A stretch of 64,000 nucleotides of DNA from Flavobacterium sp. 90 (lineage in GTDB: Bacteria; Bacteroidota; Bacteroidia; Flavobacteriales; Flavobacteriaceae). The notes beneath the pieces are model-generated. The model was not told the origin of the DNA. It worked only from the letters and a program-made list of their open reading frames with translations, and made no database searches. This document shows, in pieces, positions 15,840-24,364 of this stretch. Positions within the stretch are counted from its first letter, which is position 1. Each line of letters begins with the position of its first letter. The position numbers and the translations under genes were made by a program. The stretch lies in assembly GCF_004339525.1 (NCBI RefSeq), contig NZ_SMGE01000001.1, positions 1-64,000 of the forward strand, written 5' to 3'.

Positions 15840-16952
15840 TTAAATTTTCGTAAAAACCAACCCAACCGGAGAACACAATTCTATTTTTTTTCCGGTATCA
15901 GTTATTTTTCCTGTTGCTTTGTCTCTTTTGAATATTATAATATCGTTTGTGTATTGATGTCCTACTAAAAGATAATTTCCTATTGGATCAATCGCGAAAT
16001 CTCTTGGACCTTTTCCTAAAGTACTAACCTGTTCAACTAAGTTAATCGCTCCATTTTTAAGTATTTTGTAAACTGAAATTGAATTTGCATCTACACGATC
16101 TGAAACATATAAAAAGTTTCCGTCAGGCGAAATTTTTATTGCAGCGGCACCAGTTCCTCCGGTAAAGCCTTTTGGTAAAATACTTGTTTCAGCAATCTTT
16201 TTTAAACTTCCTGATTTATCATAACTAAAAGTCGTCAAAGTAGCGTCTAATTCCTGAATCAAGTAAACAAATTTGCCGTCTTTGCTAAAAGTTAAATGTC
16301 TTGGACCACTTCCTGGTTTTACATCAACACTTCCTTTTAAAGTCAACATTTCGTTTGCCGAATTTGGATTGTATTTGTAGACAAAAACTTTATCCAAACC
16401 TAAATCATTAGACAAAACAAACTTTTTATCCGGTGAAAAAACAGCCATGTGTACGTGCGCTTTTTCCTGACGCGCAGCATTTGGTCCTTTTCCTTCATGC
16501 TGAATTAATTGTTGTACTTCGGTAATACTTCCATCTGTTTTTTTCTTAAAAACAACAAGGCTTCCACCAGAATAATTAGAAACAATTACATTTTTATCAT
16601 CATTTATTATATGACAAGGATCAGCGCCTAAAGCATCGTTTTTATTTAAAAAACTAACTTTTCCTGATTTTGAATCATATTTAAAAGCACTTACCGCACT
16701 TTCCTTTCCGTTTTCGTTTACGGCATATATAAATTTATTATCTGCAGAAACCGATAAATAACTTGGACTAATTACATTTTCAGATGAATTCTTTAATTTA
16801 AAATTTCCTGTTGAAGCATCAAATTCATAAACGTAAATTCCGTTGCTTTGACAAGTATTCGTATAAGTTCCTACCAATAAATTGAATTTGTTCTGCGCTT
16901 GTAAGTTTGTAAAAGCAAAAACCGCAAAAAGCAGTATATATAATCTTCTCAT
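15840..16952 (-). CDS. Exported lactonase-type seven-bladed beta-propeller (6-phosphogluconolactonase-like)
   Basis: 370 residues from the ATG at 16952, which begins a signal peptide (MRRLYILLFAVFAFTNLQAQ); a Met 20 codons upstream would bury that peptide. The mature part opens with NKFNLLVGTYTNTCQSNGIYVYEFD and repeats propeller blades: PSYLSVSADNKFIYAVNE, PRHLTFSKDGKFVYLIQEL, IKISPDGNFLYVSDR, PRDFAIDPIGNYLLVGHQ. Lactonase-family propellers (Pgl type) hydrolyse 6-phosphogluconolactone in the cytoplasm, but the exported members in Bacteroidota have unknown substrates. The conserved Arg/His pocket (GPRHLTF, DPCHI, AHVHMAVFSPD) is present. Confidence 0.9.
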   Translation of the reverse strand: MRRLYILLFAVFAFTNLQAQNKFNLLVGTYTNTCQSNGIYVYEFDASTGNFKLKNSSENVISPSYLSVSADNKFIYAVNENGKESAVSAFKYDSKSGKVSFLNKNDALGADPCHIINDDKNVIVSNYSGGSLVVFKKKTDGSITEVQQLIQHEGKGPNAARQEKAHVHMAVFSPDKKFVLSNDLGLDKVFVYKYNPNSANEMLTLKGSVDVKPGSGPRHLTFSKDGKFVYLIQELDATLTTFSYDKSGSLKKIAETSILPKGFTGGTGAAAIKISPDGNFLYVSDRVDANSISVYKILKNGAINLVEQVSTLGKGPRDFAIDPIGNYLLVGHQYTNDIIIFKRDKATGKITDTGKKIELCSPVGLVFTKI

Positions 16953-17070
16953 ATTTTTAATTTGTTTTTTTGAATATGCTAAAATACTCAATAATATCTT
17001 TCGCAAACCCATTATTTATTACAAAAGAATTCTCAAAAGTTACATTTTTCAAACTACTGGACTCAAAAAA

Positions 17071-17157
17071 TTAAACCATATAAGTGATATAAGTCCATTT
17101 AACTTTTGCGCAAATAAAACTCTACTTATAATATCTTACATTACTTATATGGTTTAA
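17071..17157. repeat. Palindromic element with 15-bp perfect inverted ends
   Basis: TTAAACCATATAAGT at 17071-17085 is the exact inverse complement of ACTTATATGGTTTAA at 17143-17157, with a further imperfect GATATAAG / CTTACATT match inside. The unit is 87 bp and non-coding. It lies between the divergent lactonase and BatA-type genes. Size and ends resemble a MITE or REP-type element; no target duplication is evident to me. Confidence 0.65.
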
Positions 17158-17191
17158 ATAATATTACCTGTAAGGTTTGACTAAAAATTTG

Positions 17192-17199
17192 TATTTTTG
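17192..17199 (+). promoter_or_regulatory. Putative -7 box of the BatA-type gene
   Basis: TATTTTTG fits TAnnTTTG and lies 41 bp ahead of the ATG. A convincing -33 TTG at the usual spacing is not seen. Confidence 0.4.
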
Positions 17200-17240
17200 A
17201 CCAGCATCTACAAAACGTAGTGAAATAAATCTAAGCCGGA

Positions 17241-19169
17241 ATGCATTTTAAACACCCCGAGATTCTATACTTTCTGTTTTTATTGATTGTTCCAATTTTG
17301 GTACATTTATTTCAATTACGACGTTTCAAAATCTCGTATTTCACCAATGTTCGCTTCTTAAAAGAACTTGCTGTACAAACTCGAAAAAGTTCAAAAATCA
17401 AAAAAAGACTTTTATTAGCAACTCGTTTATTGTTGATAACGTGTATTATTTTGGCTTTTGCCCAACCTTTTTTTGAAGCCAAAGACAGTAAAAATGCTTC
17501 AAACGAAATGTATATCATTCTGGATAATTCGTTTAGTATGCAAGCCAAAGGAAAAAAAGGTGAATTATTAAAACGTGCGGTTCAGGAATTATTAGAAAAC
17601 ACGCCAGAAACTACACAATTCTCCTTGTTAACCAACACAGAAAATTACTGGAATACAGATATAAAATCTTCTAAAAGTGCTTTACAAAATCTAAATTATA
17701 GCGCAACTCCTTTTGAACTTCCGTCAATTATGGCGAAGATTAAAGCGCATAAATCGGCACATAAAAAAGATATTATTATTATTACAGATGCTATTGGTTT
17801 GGCTGAAAAAGATGTAAAAAATATTGATAGCGGTGAGAAACCATATTTTATCATTCCTGAAGCGGAACAAAAAAATAACATTGCAATTGACAGTGTTTTT
17901 ATCAATCAGACTTTAGAAAATTTCTATGAAATAGGCGTTAATTTATCTGCTTATGGAGAAGATTTCAAACCCGTTTCGATGGCATTATATAATAAGGATA
18001 AATTAATTGCTAAAACGATTATCAAGTTTGACACGAAGAAAAAGAAAATCAATTTTACAATTCCAAAAGAAGCTTTTCATGGATATGTAACAATTGAAGA
18101 TAATGGTTTGACTTATGATAACAAACTATATTTCAGCATTTCAAAAACTAAAAAAACGAATGTTATTAGTATAGGAGAACCTGAAAAAAGCAATTTCTTG
18201 TCCCGAATTTATACTTCACAAGAGTTTAATTACAACAATTATTCGATAAGTAATTTAGATTATAACAGTCTGGACAAACAAAATACAATTATCCTAAATG
18301 AATTGACTGAAATTCCTCAGGCATTGCAAACTACTTTAAAAGCTTTTGTTACCAAAGGTGGAAATCTGGTTGTAATTCCTTCTGAAAAAAGTTCGGTTTC
18401 AAATCTAAATACTTTTTTAGCCAATTTCGGAAAAGTCCAATTTGAATCTCTTGAAAATAAAAGCAAATTAATTACCAAAATAAACTTCGATCATCCTTTG
18501 TTTTCGGGTGTTTTTGAGAATAAAATTACCAATTTTCAATATCCAAAAACAACTAATTCATTTGTCATTTCGAGTCCATATCCGGCTGTTTTGTCTTATG
18601 AAGATCAAAGTGTATTTGTAACTGCGATTCAAAATCCAGTTTCAGGAATTACCATTTTTTCGGCACCAATAAATACGACAAATTCTAATTTTCAGCAATC
18701 TCCTTTAATTGTTCCTTTATTTTATAAAATGGGACAAAACAACCAAAAAACGGGTGTAAATGCCTTAACAATTGGCAACAATCAGCCTTATTTTGTGGAT
18801 GTTTTATTGACAAAAGATGCTATTCTGGAAGTAAAAGGAAACGAAGATTCTTTTATTCCGATTCAGCAAATATTGAATAACAAAGTCAAATTAACGTTCA
18901 ATGATTTCCCTGAAACAGCTGGAAATTACAGTATTTTTGATAAAAAAGAATGGGTTGAAAACCTGAGTTTCAACTACAAAAGAAGTGAAAGCGATTTAAG
19001 TCAAATCAACACAAATGTAGTTTCAGATTTTAAAACTGCTGATACTATTTCGACCATTTTTAATACACTACAAACTGAGCGAACAGACAGCCAAATTTGG
19101 AAATGGTTTGTTATCTTTGCACTGTTATTTTTAGCATTAGAAATGGCGATCATCAAATTTGTAAAGTAA
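17241..19169 (+). CDS. BatA-domain / VWA membrane protein
   Basis: 642 residues. The N-terminal BatA domain (Aerotolerance regulator N-terminal, about 1-80) has two spans, 8-25 and 57-77, with the motif HPEILYFLFLLIVPILVHLFQLRR. A von Willebrand A domain follows, with MIDAS D95-x-S97-x-S99 in YIILDNSFSM and the later TD in IIIITDAIG. A long periplasmic mixed region (about 240-615) and a C-terminal span (about 620-640) complete it. Relatives bind metal-dependent partners at the membrane; function is unknown. It is followed after 80 bp by the dihydroorotase-like gene on the same strand, an arrangement I recall from other flavobacteria. Confidence 0.9.
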   Translation: MHFKHPEILYFLFLLIVPILVHLFQLRRFKISYFTNVRFLKELAVQTRKSSKIKKRLLLATRLLLITCIILAFAQPFFEAKDSKNASNEMYIILDNSFSMQAKGKKGELLKRAVQELLENTPETTQFSLLTNTENYWNTDIKSSKSALQNLNYSATPFELPSIMAKIKAHKSAHKKDIIIITDAIGLAEKDVKNIDSGEKPYFIIPEAEQKNNIAIDSVFINQTLENFYEIGVNLSAYGEDFKPVSMALYNKDKLIAKTIIKFDTKKKKINFTIPKEAFHGYVTIEDNGLTYDNKLYFSISKTKKTNVISIGEPEKSNFLSRIYTSQEFNYNNYSISNLDYNSLDKQNTIILNELTEIPQALQTTLKAFVTKGGNLVVIPSEKSSVSNLNTFLANFGKVQFESLENKSKLITKINFDHPLFSGVFENKITNFQYPKTTNSFVISSPYPAVLSYEDQSVFVTAIQNPVSGITIFSAPINTTNSNFQQSPLIVPLFYKMGQNNQKTGVNALTIGNNQPYFVDVLLTKDAILEVKGNEDSFIPIQQILNNKVKLTFNDFPETAGNYSIFDKKEWVENLSFNYKRSESDLSQINTNVVSDFKTADTISTIFNTLQTERTDSQIWKWFVIFALLFLALEMAIIKFVK

Positions 19170-19249
19170 TTTTCGAGTTTACTTTTTAACCATTTTACTT
19201 TTTACAAAAATCATTTTACGATTTCAGTACAAAATAAATTTATCTACAT

Positions 19250-20506
19250 ATGAAAATAATCATCAGAAGCGCCAAAATTATCGATTCAAAAAGTCCGTTT
19301 CACAATCAGACAGTTGATCTTTTAATTTCAGATGGTTTAATAGAAAAAATAGGATCTTCACTTCCTGAAAACAAGGAAGCAACTGAGGTAAAATTTGATA
19401 ATTTACATCTTTCACAAGGTTGGTTCGATAGCAGTGTTTCTCTTGGAGAACCAGGTTATGAAGACAGAGAAACAATCGCAAACGGATTAAATGTTGCCGC
19501 AAAAAGTGGTTTTACGGCAATTGCTTTACAACCCAACTCGTTCCCTATTATTGACAATCAATCGCAGGTAAATTTTGTAAAAAATAAAGCAAATGGCTTT
19601 GCAACCGAACTTTTCCCAATTGGAGCTTTAACAAAAGCCAGCGAAGGAAAAGATATGGCAGAATTATTTGACATGAAAAAAGCCGGAGCAGTTGCTTTTG
19701 GAGATTACAATAAAAGTATCGACAACGCTAATCTTTTAAAAATCGCTTTACAATATGTACAGGATTTTGATGGTTTAGTAATCACATATACACAAGATGC
19801 TAATCTAAAAGGAAATGGCGTTGCAAATGAAGGAATCGTTTCTACAAAATTAGGACTGAAAGGAATCCCAACTTTAGCAGAAGAATTACAAGTAGCGAGA
19901 AACTTATTTCTTTTAGAATATACCGGAGGAAAACTTCACATTCCGACAATTTCGACAGCAAAATCTGTTGAATTAATCAAAGAAGCAAAAGCAAAAGGAT
20001 TAAATGTAACGACAAGTGTATCTGTACATCATTTGGTTTTAACCGATGAAAAATTAGAAGGTTTTGATACTCGTTTTAAAGTTACACCTCCGTTAAGAAC
20101 TGAAAACGACAGACAAGCTTTATTAAACGGAGTTAAAGACGGAACAATTGATCTGATCACGTCTGATCATAACCCAATTGATATTGAATTCAAAAAAATG
20201 GAATTTGATACCGCAAAAAATGGAACTATTGGCTTAGAAAGTGCTTTTGGAGCTTTACTTACTGTTTTACCTCTTGAAACTATAATCGAAAAATTAACTT
20301 TAGGAAAAGCAATTTTCGGAATCGAAAACAACTCAATTGCCGAAGGTTTTAAAGCTAACTTCACTTTCTTTACTCCGGAAGGGAAATCAACTTTTACAAA
20401 AGAAAATATCCTTTCAAAATCTAAAAATTCTGCCTTTTTAGGAACTGAAATAAATGGTTCTGTCTACGGAATTTTAAACCAAAACCAACTTGTTACATCT
20501 AAATAA
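19250..20506 (+). CDS. Dihydroorotase-like protein, probably catalytically inactive (PyrC'-type)
   Basis: 418 residues, the length of a type I dihydroorotase, and the fold is recognisable (N-terminal KIIIRSAKIIDSKSP, GFTAIALQPNS, LQVARNLFLLEYTGGKLHI, KVTPPLRTENDRQALLNGV, LITSDHNPID, NGTIGLESAFG). The metal site is destroyed: the D-x-H-x-H-x-R-E-P-G motif reads D60-S-S-V-S-L-G-E-P-G, so both His and the substrate Arg are gone. The His of the HAED block is Y180, and the second His of the HICH block is T233. D306 and H230 remain. In Pseudomonas and others an inactive PyrC' is a structural partner of aspartate transcarbamoylase; that role is inferred here. A small membrane protein gene follows after 5 bp. 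Confidence 0.88.
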   Translation: MKIIIRSAKIIDSKSPFHNQTVDLLISDGLIEKIGSSLPENKEATEVKFDNLHLSQGWFDSSVSLGEPGYEDRETIANGLNVAAKSGFTAIALQPNSFPIIDNQSQVNFVKNKANGFATELFPIGALTKASEGKDMAELFDMKKAGAVAFGDYNKSIDNANLLKIALQYVQDFDGLVITYTQDANLKGNGVANEGIVSTKLGLKGIPTLAEELQVARNLFLLEYTGGKLHIPTISTAKSVELIKEAKAKGLNVTTSVSVHHLVLTDEKLEGFDTRFKVTPPLRTENDRQALLNGVKDGTIDLITSDHNPIDIEFKKMEFDTAKNGTIGLESAFGALLTVLPLETIIEKLTLGKAIFGIENNSIAEGFKANFTFFTPEGKSTFTKENILSKSKNSAFLGTEINGSVYGILNQNQLVTSK

Positions 20507-20511
20507 TTAAA

Positions 20512-20838
20512 ATGAATAATTCAATAGAAGAGGGAAAATCAATTGCAATTACCAGTTATATTTTGATTATTGGTGTTTTGATCGCGATGTCTATGAACTC
20601 TGAAAATAAAAATAGTTTTGCTTCTTTTCATATTCGCCAAGCTTTGGGATTGTCGCTTACTTTTATTTCTTTTGGAGCAATTATAAGCAACTTTGACAGC
20701 TTTATGATTACTTTTCCAATGTGGATTTGTATTTCTATATTATGGACTTATGGAATTTTTAGCGCTATTCAAGGGCAAATGAGACCTATTCCTTTAGTTG
20801 GAAATCTTTTTCAAAAATGGTTTAAAAGTATCGGATAG
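20512..20838 (+). CDS. Small membrane protein (DUF4870/Tic20-like)
   Basis: 108 residues with three predicted spans (about 13-29, 46-66, 70-90). The sequence SFASFHIRQALGLSLTFI and a C-terminal GNLFQKWFKSIG resemble DUF4870/Tic20-like small membrane proteins; this is from memory and the match is loose. Five base pairs separate it from the dihydroorotase-like gene, so both are translated from one transcript. Function unknown. Confidence 0.7.
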   Translation: MNNSIEEGKSIAITSYILIIGVLIAMSMNSENKNSFASFHIRQALGLSLTFISFGAIISNFDSFMITFPMWICISILWTYGIFSAIQGQMRPIPLVGNLFQKWFKSIG

Positions 20839-21100
20839 TAAAATTTTCCGTTTTTTAAATTCCAAAAAGAAATCCGTTAAAATCTGCGTTTTTGCTTGCA
20901 AATTCGTGTCATCCGTGTTCAAAATTTATACGCCGATAAAACGGATTCGCTAAAGCGAAAACGCGGATAAAAACAGATTTTATTATAACAATCTCAATAA
21001 GCTTTGTCAAAGTTTTAAACTTTGACAAAGCTGAAGACTTGAAACTGATACCGTCAACTTACATTTCACAACTCACATTTCACAAAATTCACAATTAAAA
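20839..21100. repeat. Intergenic stretch with GATTCGCTAAAGCGAAAACGCGGAT repeat and a long hairpin
   Basis: No gene is seen. Words such as CGTGTCATCCGTG, ACGGATTCGCTAAAGCG and AACGCGGAT are shared with the repeat block at 25989-26400. At 21000-21032 an almost unbroken palindrome (AGCTTTGTCAAAGTTT and its complement) can form a ~14-bp hairpin; it lacks a T tract, so it is more likely a repeat element than a terminator. Confidence 0.6.
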
Positions 21101-21745
21101 ATGAATCTATCTTTAGAATATAAAATACAAGAACCAAAAGTTATCTTAGACAAAAATCCTGTTTTACTTTTATTACATGGATATGGCAGCAACGAAGAAG
21201 ATTTGTTTTCGTTTGCAACTGAACTTCCAGATAATTATTATATCATTTCGGCAAGAGCACCTTATGATTTGCAATATGGAGCTTATGCTTGGTATGCGAT
21301 CAATTTTGATGCTGATCAGAATAAATTTTCGGATAATGAACAAGCAAAAACTTCACGTGATTTAATCGCTACATTTATTGACGAACTGGTTTCTAATTAT
21401 CCTATTGATGCTAATAACGTGACTTTAGTTGGCTTTAGCCAAGGTTCTATTTTGAGTTATTCTGTAGCGCTTTCTTATCCTGAAAAAGTTCAGAGAGTTG
21501 TGGCTATGAGCGGTTATTTTAATCACGAAATTATCAATGAAGGTTTTGAGAAAAATGATTTCAAAAACCTAAAATTCTTCGCATCGCATGGAACTGTAGA
21601 TCAAGTAATTCCTATTGATTGGGCAAGAAAAACACCTGCAATTTTAGAAAAACTAAATATTCCTGTTACTTACAAAGAATATCCTGTTGGTCACGGTGTG
21701 GCTCCGCAAAACTTCTTTGATTTTAAGAATTGGCTGGCTTTATAG
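21101..21745 (+). CDS. Alpha/beta hydrolase, phospholipase/carboxylesterase family
   Basis: 214 residues, full length for the YpfH/lysophospholipase-carboxylesterase family. LLLLHGYGSNEEDL (22-35) contains the oxyanion-hole HG motif. The nucleophile S113 is in GFSQG, the acid D167 in GTVDQVIP and the base H198 in VGHGV, so the triad is complete. No signal peptide, so it is cytoplasmic. Likely substrate: short-chain or phospholipid esters. The isochorismatase-type gene follows 70 bp downstream, with a CAGTTTTCAG repeat between. Confidence 0.9.
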   Translation: MNLSLEYKIQEPKVILDKNPVLLLLHGYGSNEEDLFSFATELPDNYYIISARAPYDLQYGAYAWYAINFDADQNKFSDNEQAKTSRDLIATFIDELVSNYPIDANNVTLVGFSQGSILSYSVALSYPEKVQRVVAMSGYFNHEIINEGFEKNDFKNLKFFASHGTVDQVIPIDWARKTPAILEKLNIPVTYKEYPVGHGVAPQNFFDFKNWLAL

Positions 21746-21747
21746 TA

Positions 21748-21774
21748 TTCAGTTTTCAGTCGCAGTTTTCAGTT
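21748..21774. repeat. CAGTTTTCAGTCGCAG repeat, second copy
   Basis: Same direct motif as at 1584-1610 (TTCAGTTTTCAGTCnCAGTTTTCAG), here without the inverted half, immediately after the hydrolase stop codon. Confidence 0.55.
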
Positions 21775-21815
21775 TGCATTTTCAAAAATTTCCAAAATTT
21801 AAAACTTTTAAAATT

Positions 21816-22385
21816 ATGAATGTATCAAAACTTGATAATCCAGCATTAATATTAATAGATATTCAAAAAGGATTCAATAATATTGCGTATTGGGGCGGAG
21901 ACCGAAATAATACAAATGCTGAAGAAAAAGCAGCAGAACTTCTTGAAATTTGGAGGGCTAAAAAATTACCTCTTTTTCATATTCAACATTGTTCTTCTAT
22001 TCCAAATTCAATTTTGAACGAAGCAAATTCGGGAAATGAATTTCAGGATATTGTAAAACCTCTTGAGTTTGAAACTATCATCAAAAAGAACGTAAACAGT
22101 GCTTTTATCGGAACAAACTTAAAAGAGTTACTTGATGATGCAAAAATTACAACCGTTGTCATTGTAGGATTAACAACTGATCATTGCGTTTCTACAACTA
22201 CAAGAATGGCAGGAAATTATGGTTATACTACTTATTTAATTTCTGATGCAACGGCAACTTTTAATAAAAAAGGTATAAATGGAGAGAATTTTTCTGCTGA
22301 AATGATTCACCAAACTACTTTAGCAAGTCTAAATGATGAATTTGCTCAGGTTGTTACTTCTGATTTTATCAAAAAAATCGTTTAA
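21816..22385 (+). CDS. Isochorismatase-family cysteine hydrolase
   Basis: 189 residues from ATG 21816; the frame is open further upstream but that part overlaps the previous gene and the repeat. Catalytic triad of the family: D15 in ALILIDIQKGF, K91 in IIKKNVNSAF and C124 in VGLTTDHCVSTT, with the cis-peptide before the Cys block. The family hydrolyses amides (nicotinamidase-like) or the vinyl ether of isochorismate; the exact substrate cannot be told. Cytoplasmic. A strong bidirectional terminator follows. Confidence 0.9.
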   Translation: MNVSKLDNPALILIDIQKGFNNIAYWGGDRNNTNAEEKAAELLEIWRAKKLPLFHIQHCSSIPNSILNEANSGNEFQDIVKPLEFETIIKKNVNSAFIGTNLKELLDDAKITTVVIVGLTTDHCVSTTTRMAGNYGYTTYLISDATATFNKKGINGENFSAEMIHQTTLASLNDEFAQVVTSDFIKKIV

Positions 22386-22437
22386 GCAATACAATATAAA
22401 TCTTCTGATTTACTTTAGAAGATTCCCCCAAAAAAAA

Positions 22438-22482
22438 ACCTAAAGATGAGAGAAATGCTTCTTACATCTTTAGGTCTTTTTT
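22438..22482. terminator. Bidirectional terminator between convergent genes
   Basis: ACCTAAAGATG (22438-22448) pairs with CATCTTTAGGT (22465-22475). CTTTTTT follows on the plus strand and a run of T on the minus strand, serving both the isochorismatase gene and the lipoprotein gene. Confidence 0.88.
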
Positions 22483-22511
22483 ATTATTTTAAAAATTATA
22501 GAATTCTAAAA

Positions 22512-22943
22512 TTATTGTCCGGTATAAATAATCTTACCTCCTTTTTTCAGGACATAACCTTTCCAGGGAATTAATTCATAATCGTCTTTTGTCCAGGAAT
22601 CACCTTCTCCTTTTCTTTCTAAGATGATGGATTCTTTTTGCGTATCCAGAAAAAGTTCTGCTTTATTTCCGTCAAAAATTACGTAAGCAGCTGTTGTGTA
22701 AGATTTTCCGGTTTCTTCGGCGTGAGATAGTTTTGTACCTTCAAAAATACGAACACATTCTTTTTTAAGCGTTGACCACGTATAACCTGCCGAAGCTTTA
22801 CATCCATGTGCGTCAGAATCTCCTCCAACAACAACTGGTTTTTCTTCTACTTTTTTATCCGGAGTTTTATTCTCTTCTGAAACTTTTTTTCCGCAAGAAA
22901 ACGAAAGACCAACTAGAATGGAAAACAAAAATATCTTTTTCAT
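22512..22943 (-). CDS. Small lipoprotein of unknown function
   Basis: 143 residues. The signal peptide MKKIFLFSILVGLSFSC ends in a lipobox with the lipidated Cys at 17, and a Lys/Glu-rich linker follows. The folded part has a cysteine pair (HGCKASAGYTWSTLKKECVR) and then beta-strand-like segments (AAYVIFDGNKAELFL, YVLKKGGKIIYTGQ). I do not recognise a named domain. It is the last gene of a three-gene minus-strand run after the MBL-fold and 167-residue protein genes. Confidence 0.75.
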   Translation of the reverse strand: MKKIFLFSILVGLSFSCGKKVSEENKTPDKKVEEKPVVVGGDSDAHGCKASAGYTWSTLKKECVRIFEGTKLSHAEETGKSYTTAAYVIFDGNKAELFLDTQKESIILERKGEGDSWTKDDYELIPWKGYVLKKGGKIIYTGQ

Positions 22944-22992
22944 AAGCTCTATTTTTTTATTTGATTATTCTAAAAACAGAACTTATTTGATT

Positions 22993-23496
22993 CTATTTTT
23001 GATATAACCAAGTCTGATTTACTTCAAAAGTAATCTTTTCATCTTGATCAACAAAATATTTTAACAAGACTTCTCCCCATAATTCGCCATTACTGTAATC
23101 TGCAATGATCCATCTGTGGTTTAAAATTTTTATTTTATTGATGATAAATTTGTTTGGACCTATTTTATCTTGTCCTGTATAAGGATTCCCATTTGGATTT
23201 GAATTCAGGTCTAATAATTTTTCGGTTACAACCGGAATCAATTTTTCGAATAAAATAACTTTCCCGCCTGAAGCACTATTATCAAAATAATTTTGTGCAT
23301 TTTCATTGTGTTCTAACGAAAAATAATCTGCATCTGCCAGTTTTGTTGACACTAAATTGATACTATCTCTCAGCTTTTTGGTCGTTTTATCATATCTATC
23401 CTGCTCAAATTTTACTTCTCGGCTGTAAAACATATAAGTAAAAACATTCATTAATATCGCAAGGATAAAAAGGTAAAGCATTAAGGATTTTTTCAT
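22993..23496 (-). CDS. Membrane-anchored protein of unknown function
   Basis: 167 residues. An N-terminal signal anchor (MKKSLMLYLFILAILMNVFTYMFY) is followed by a coiled-coil-like stretch (REVKFEQDRYDKTTKKLRDSINLVSTKL) and a small C-terminal beta-rich domain (KFIINKIKILNHRWIIADYS, GEVLLKYFVDQDEKITFEV). No family recognised. It starts 13 bp after the MBL-fold gene stop, so the two are co-transcribed. Confidence 0.75.
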   Translation of the reverse strand: MKKSLMLYLFILAILMNVFTYMFYSREVKFEQDRYDKTTKKLRDSINLVSTKLADADYFSLEHNENAQNYFDNSASGGKVILFEKLIPVVTEKLLDLNSNPNGNPYTGQDKIGPNKFIINKIKILNHRWIIADYSNGELWGEVLLKYFVDQDEKITFEVNQTWLYQK

Positions 23497-23509
23497 TTTT
23501 GTGTTATAA

Positions 23510-24274
23510 TTAAATTGTAATTTCTAAATTGTCGTATGCCAGAAAAACGTTTTTAGGAAGTTGTTTCTGTACTTCTTCATGGAAACCTAAAACGTGGCTA
23601 ATATGTGTTAAATAAGCAATTTCCGGCTGCACCAAATTTATAAAATCAAGTGCTTCCTGCAAATTAAAATGTGTATCGTGTGGTTCTACTCTTAAAGCAT
23701 TTACAACCAAAACCTTAAGGTTTTTTAATTTCTCAACTTCTTCTTCTGCAATGGTCTTAACATCTGTTAAATAAGCAAAATCGTCTATGCGATATCCAAA
23801 AACCTGCAAATCTCCGTGCATTACATTTATAGGAATTGCCATTTTATCACCAACTGCAAATGGTTCGTTATTCACCACTTCAATGGTTTTAACACTTGGA
23901 GCGCCGGGATATTTGTTTACGGTTTCGAAAACATAATCAAAACGGCGTTTCAAATTATCAATTACCCTTTGATGTGCATAAACGGGGATTTCGCCCTGAC
24001 GAAAATTAAACGGACGAATATCATCTAAACCTGCAGTATGGTCTGCATGTTCGTGTGTAAATAATATTGCATCTAATTTTTGACAGCCGCATGAGAGCAT
24101 TTGCTGCCTGAAATCAGGACCGCAATCGATGACATATGAATGCTCGTTCCATGTAATCCAAATGGCTACTCTGAGCCTTTTATCCTTAGCATCAGTGCTT
24201 TTACAAACGGGATGATCGACTCCGATAATCGGAATACCTTGTGATGTACCAGTACCTAAAAAATATACCTTCAA
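23510..24274 (-). CDS. MBL-fold metallo-hydrolase (PhnP-like)
   Basis: 254 residues. The start VYFLGTGTSQGIPIIGVDHPVC and the zinc motif FTHEHADHTAGLDDIRPFNF (H-x-H-x-D-H) are typical of the PhnP branch of the metallo-beta-lactamase fold. Further ligands are in VMHGD and the C-terminal LTHISH. The DCGPDFRQQM block is conserved in this branch. PhnP cleaves cyclic ribose phosphodiesters in phosphonate breakdown, but no phosphonate genes are nearby, so the substrate is open; a general phosphodiesterase is likely. First gene of a three-gene unit. Confidence 0.9.
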   Translation of the reverse strand: MKVYFLGTGTSQGIPIIGVDHPVCKSTDAKDKRLRVAIWITWNEHSYVIDCGPDFRQQMLSCGCQKLDAILFTHEHADHTAGLDDIRPFNFRQGEIPVYAHQRVIDNLKRRFDYVFETVNKYPGAPSVKTIEVVNNEPFAVGDKMAIPINVMHGDLQVFGYRIDDFAYLTDVKTIAEEEVEKLKNLKVLVVNALRVEPHDTHFNLQEALDFINLVQPEIAYLTHISHVLGFHEEVQKQLPKNVFLAYDNLEITI

Positions 24275-24334
24275 TTGAACTTATTTTTTTTACAAAAATA
24301 GGATTATTTCTCTTTCATTAGAAGCCTAATTTGC

Positions 24335-24342
24335 TAACTTTG
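24335..24342 (+). promoter_or_regulatory. Putative -7 box, TAACTTTG
   Basis: Exact TAnnTTTG match 22 bp ahead of the ATG at 24365, in the divergent gap with the MBL-fold gene. Confidence 0.55.
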
Positions 24343-24364
24343 TAACAAATCTATTTAAAATAAA

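Noticed and set aside
17312..17548. 78-residue frame antisense to the BatA-type gene
   Set aside because: Overlaps a well-supported gene on the other strand and has no independent start signal or domain; treated as a shadow, like similar frames across the window.
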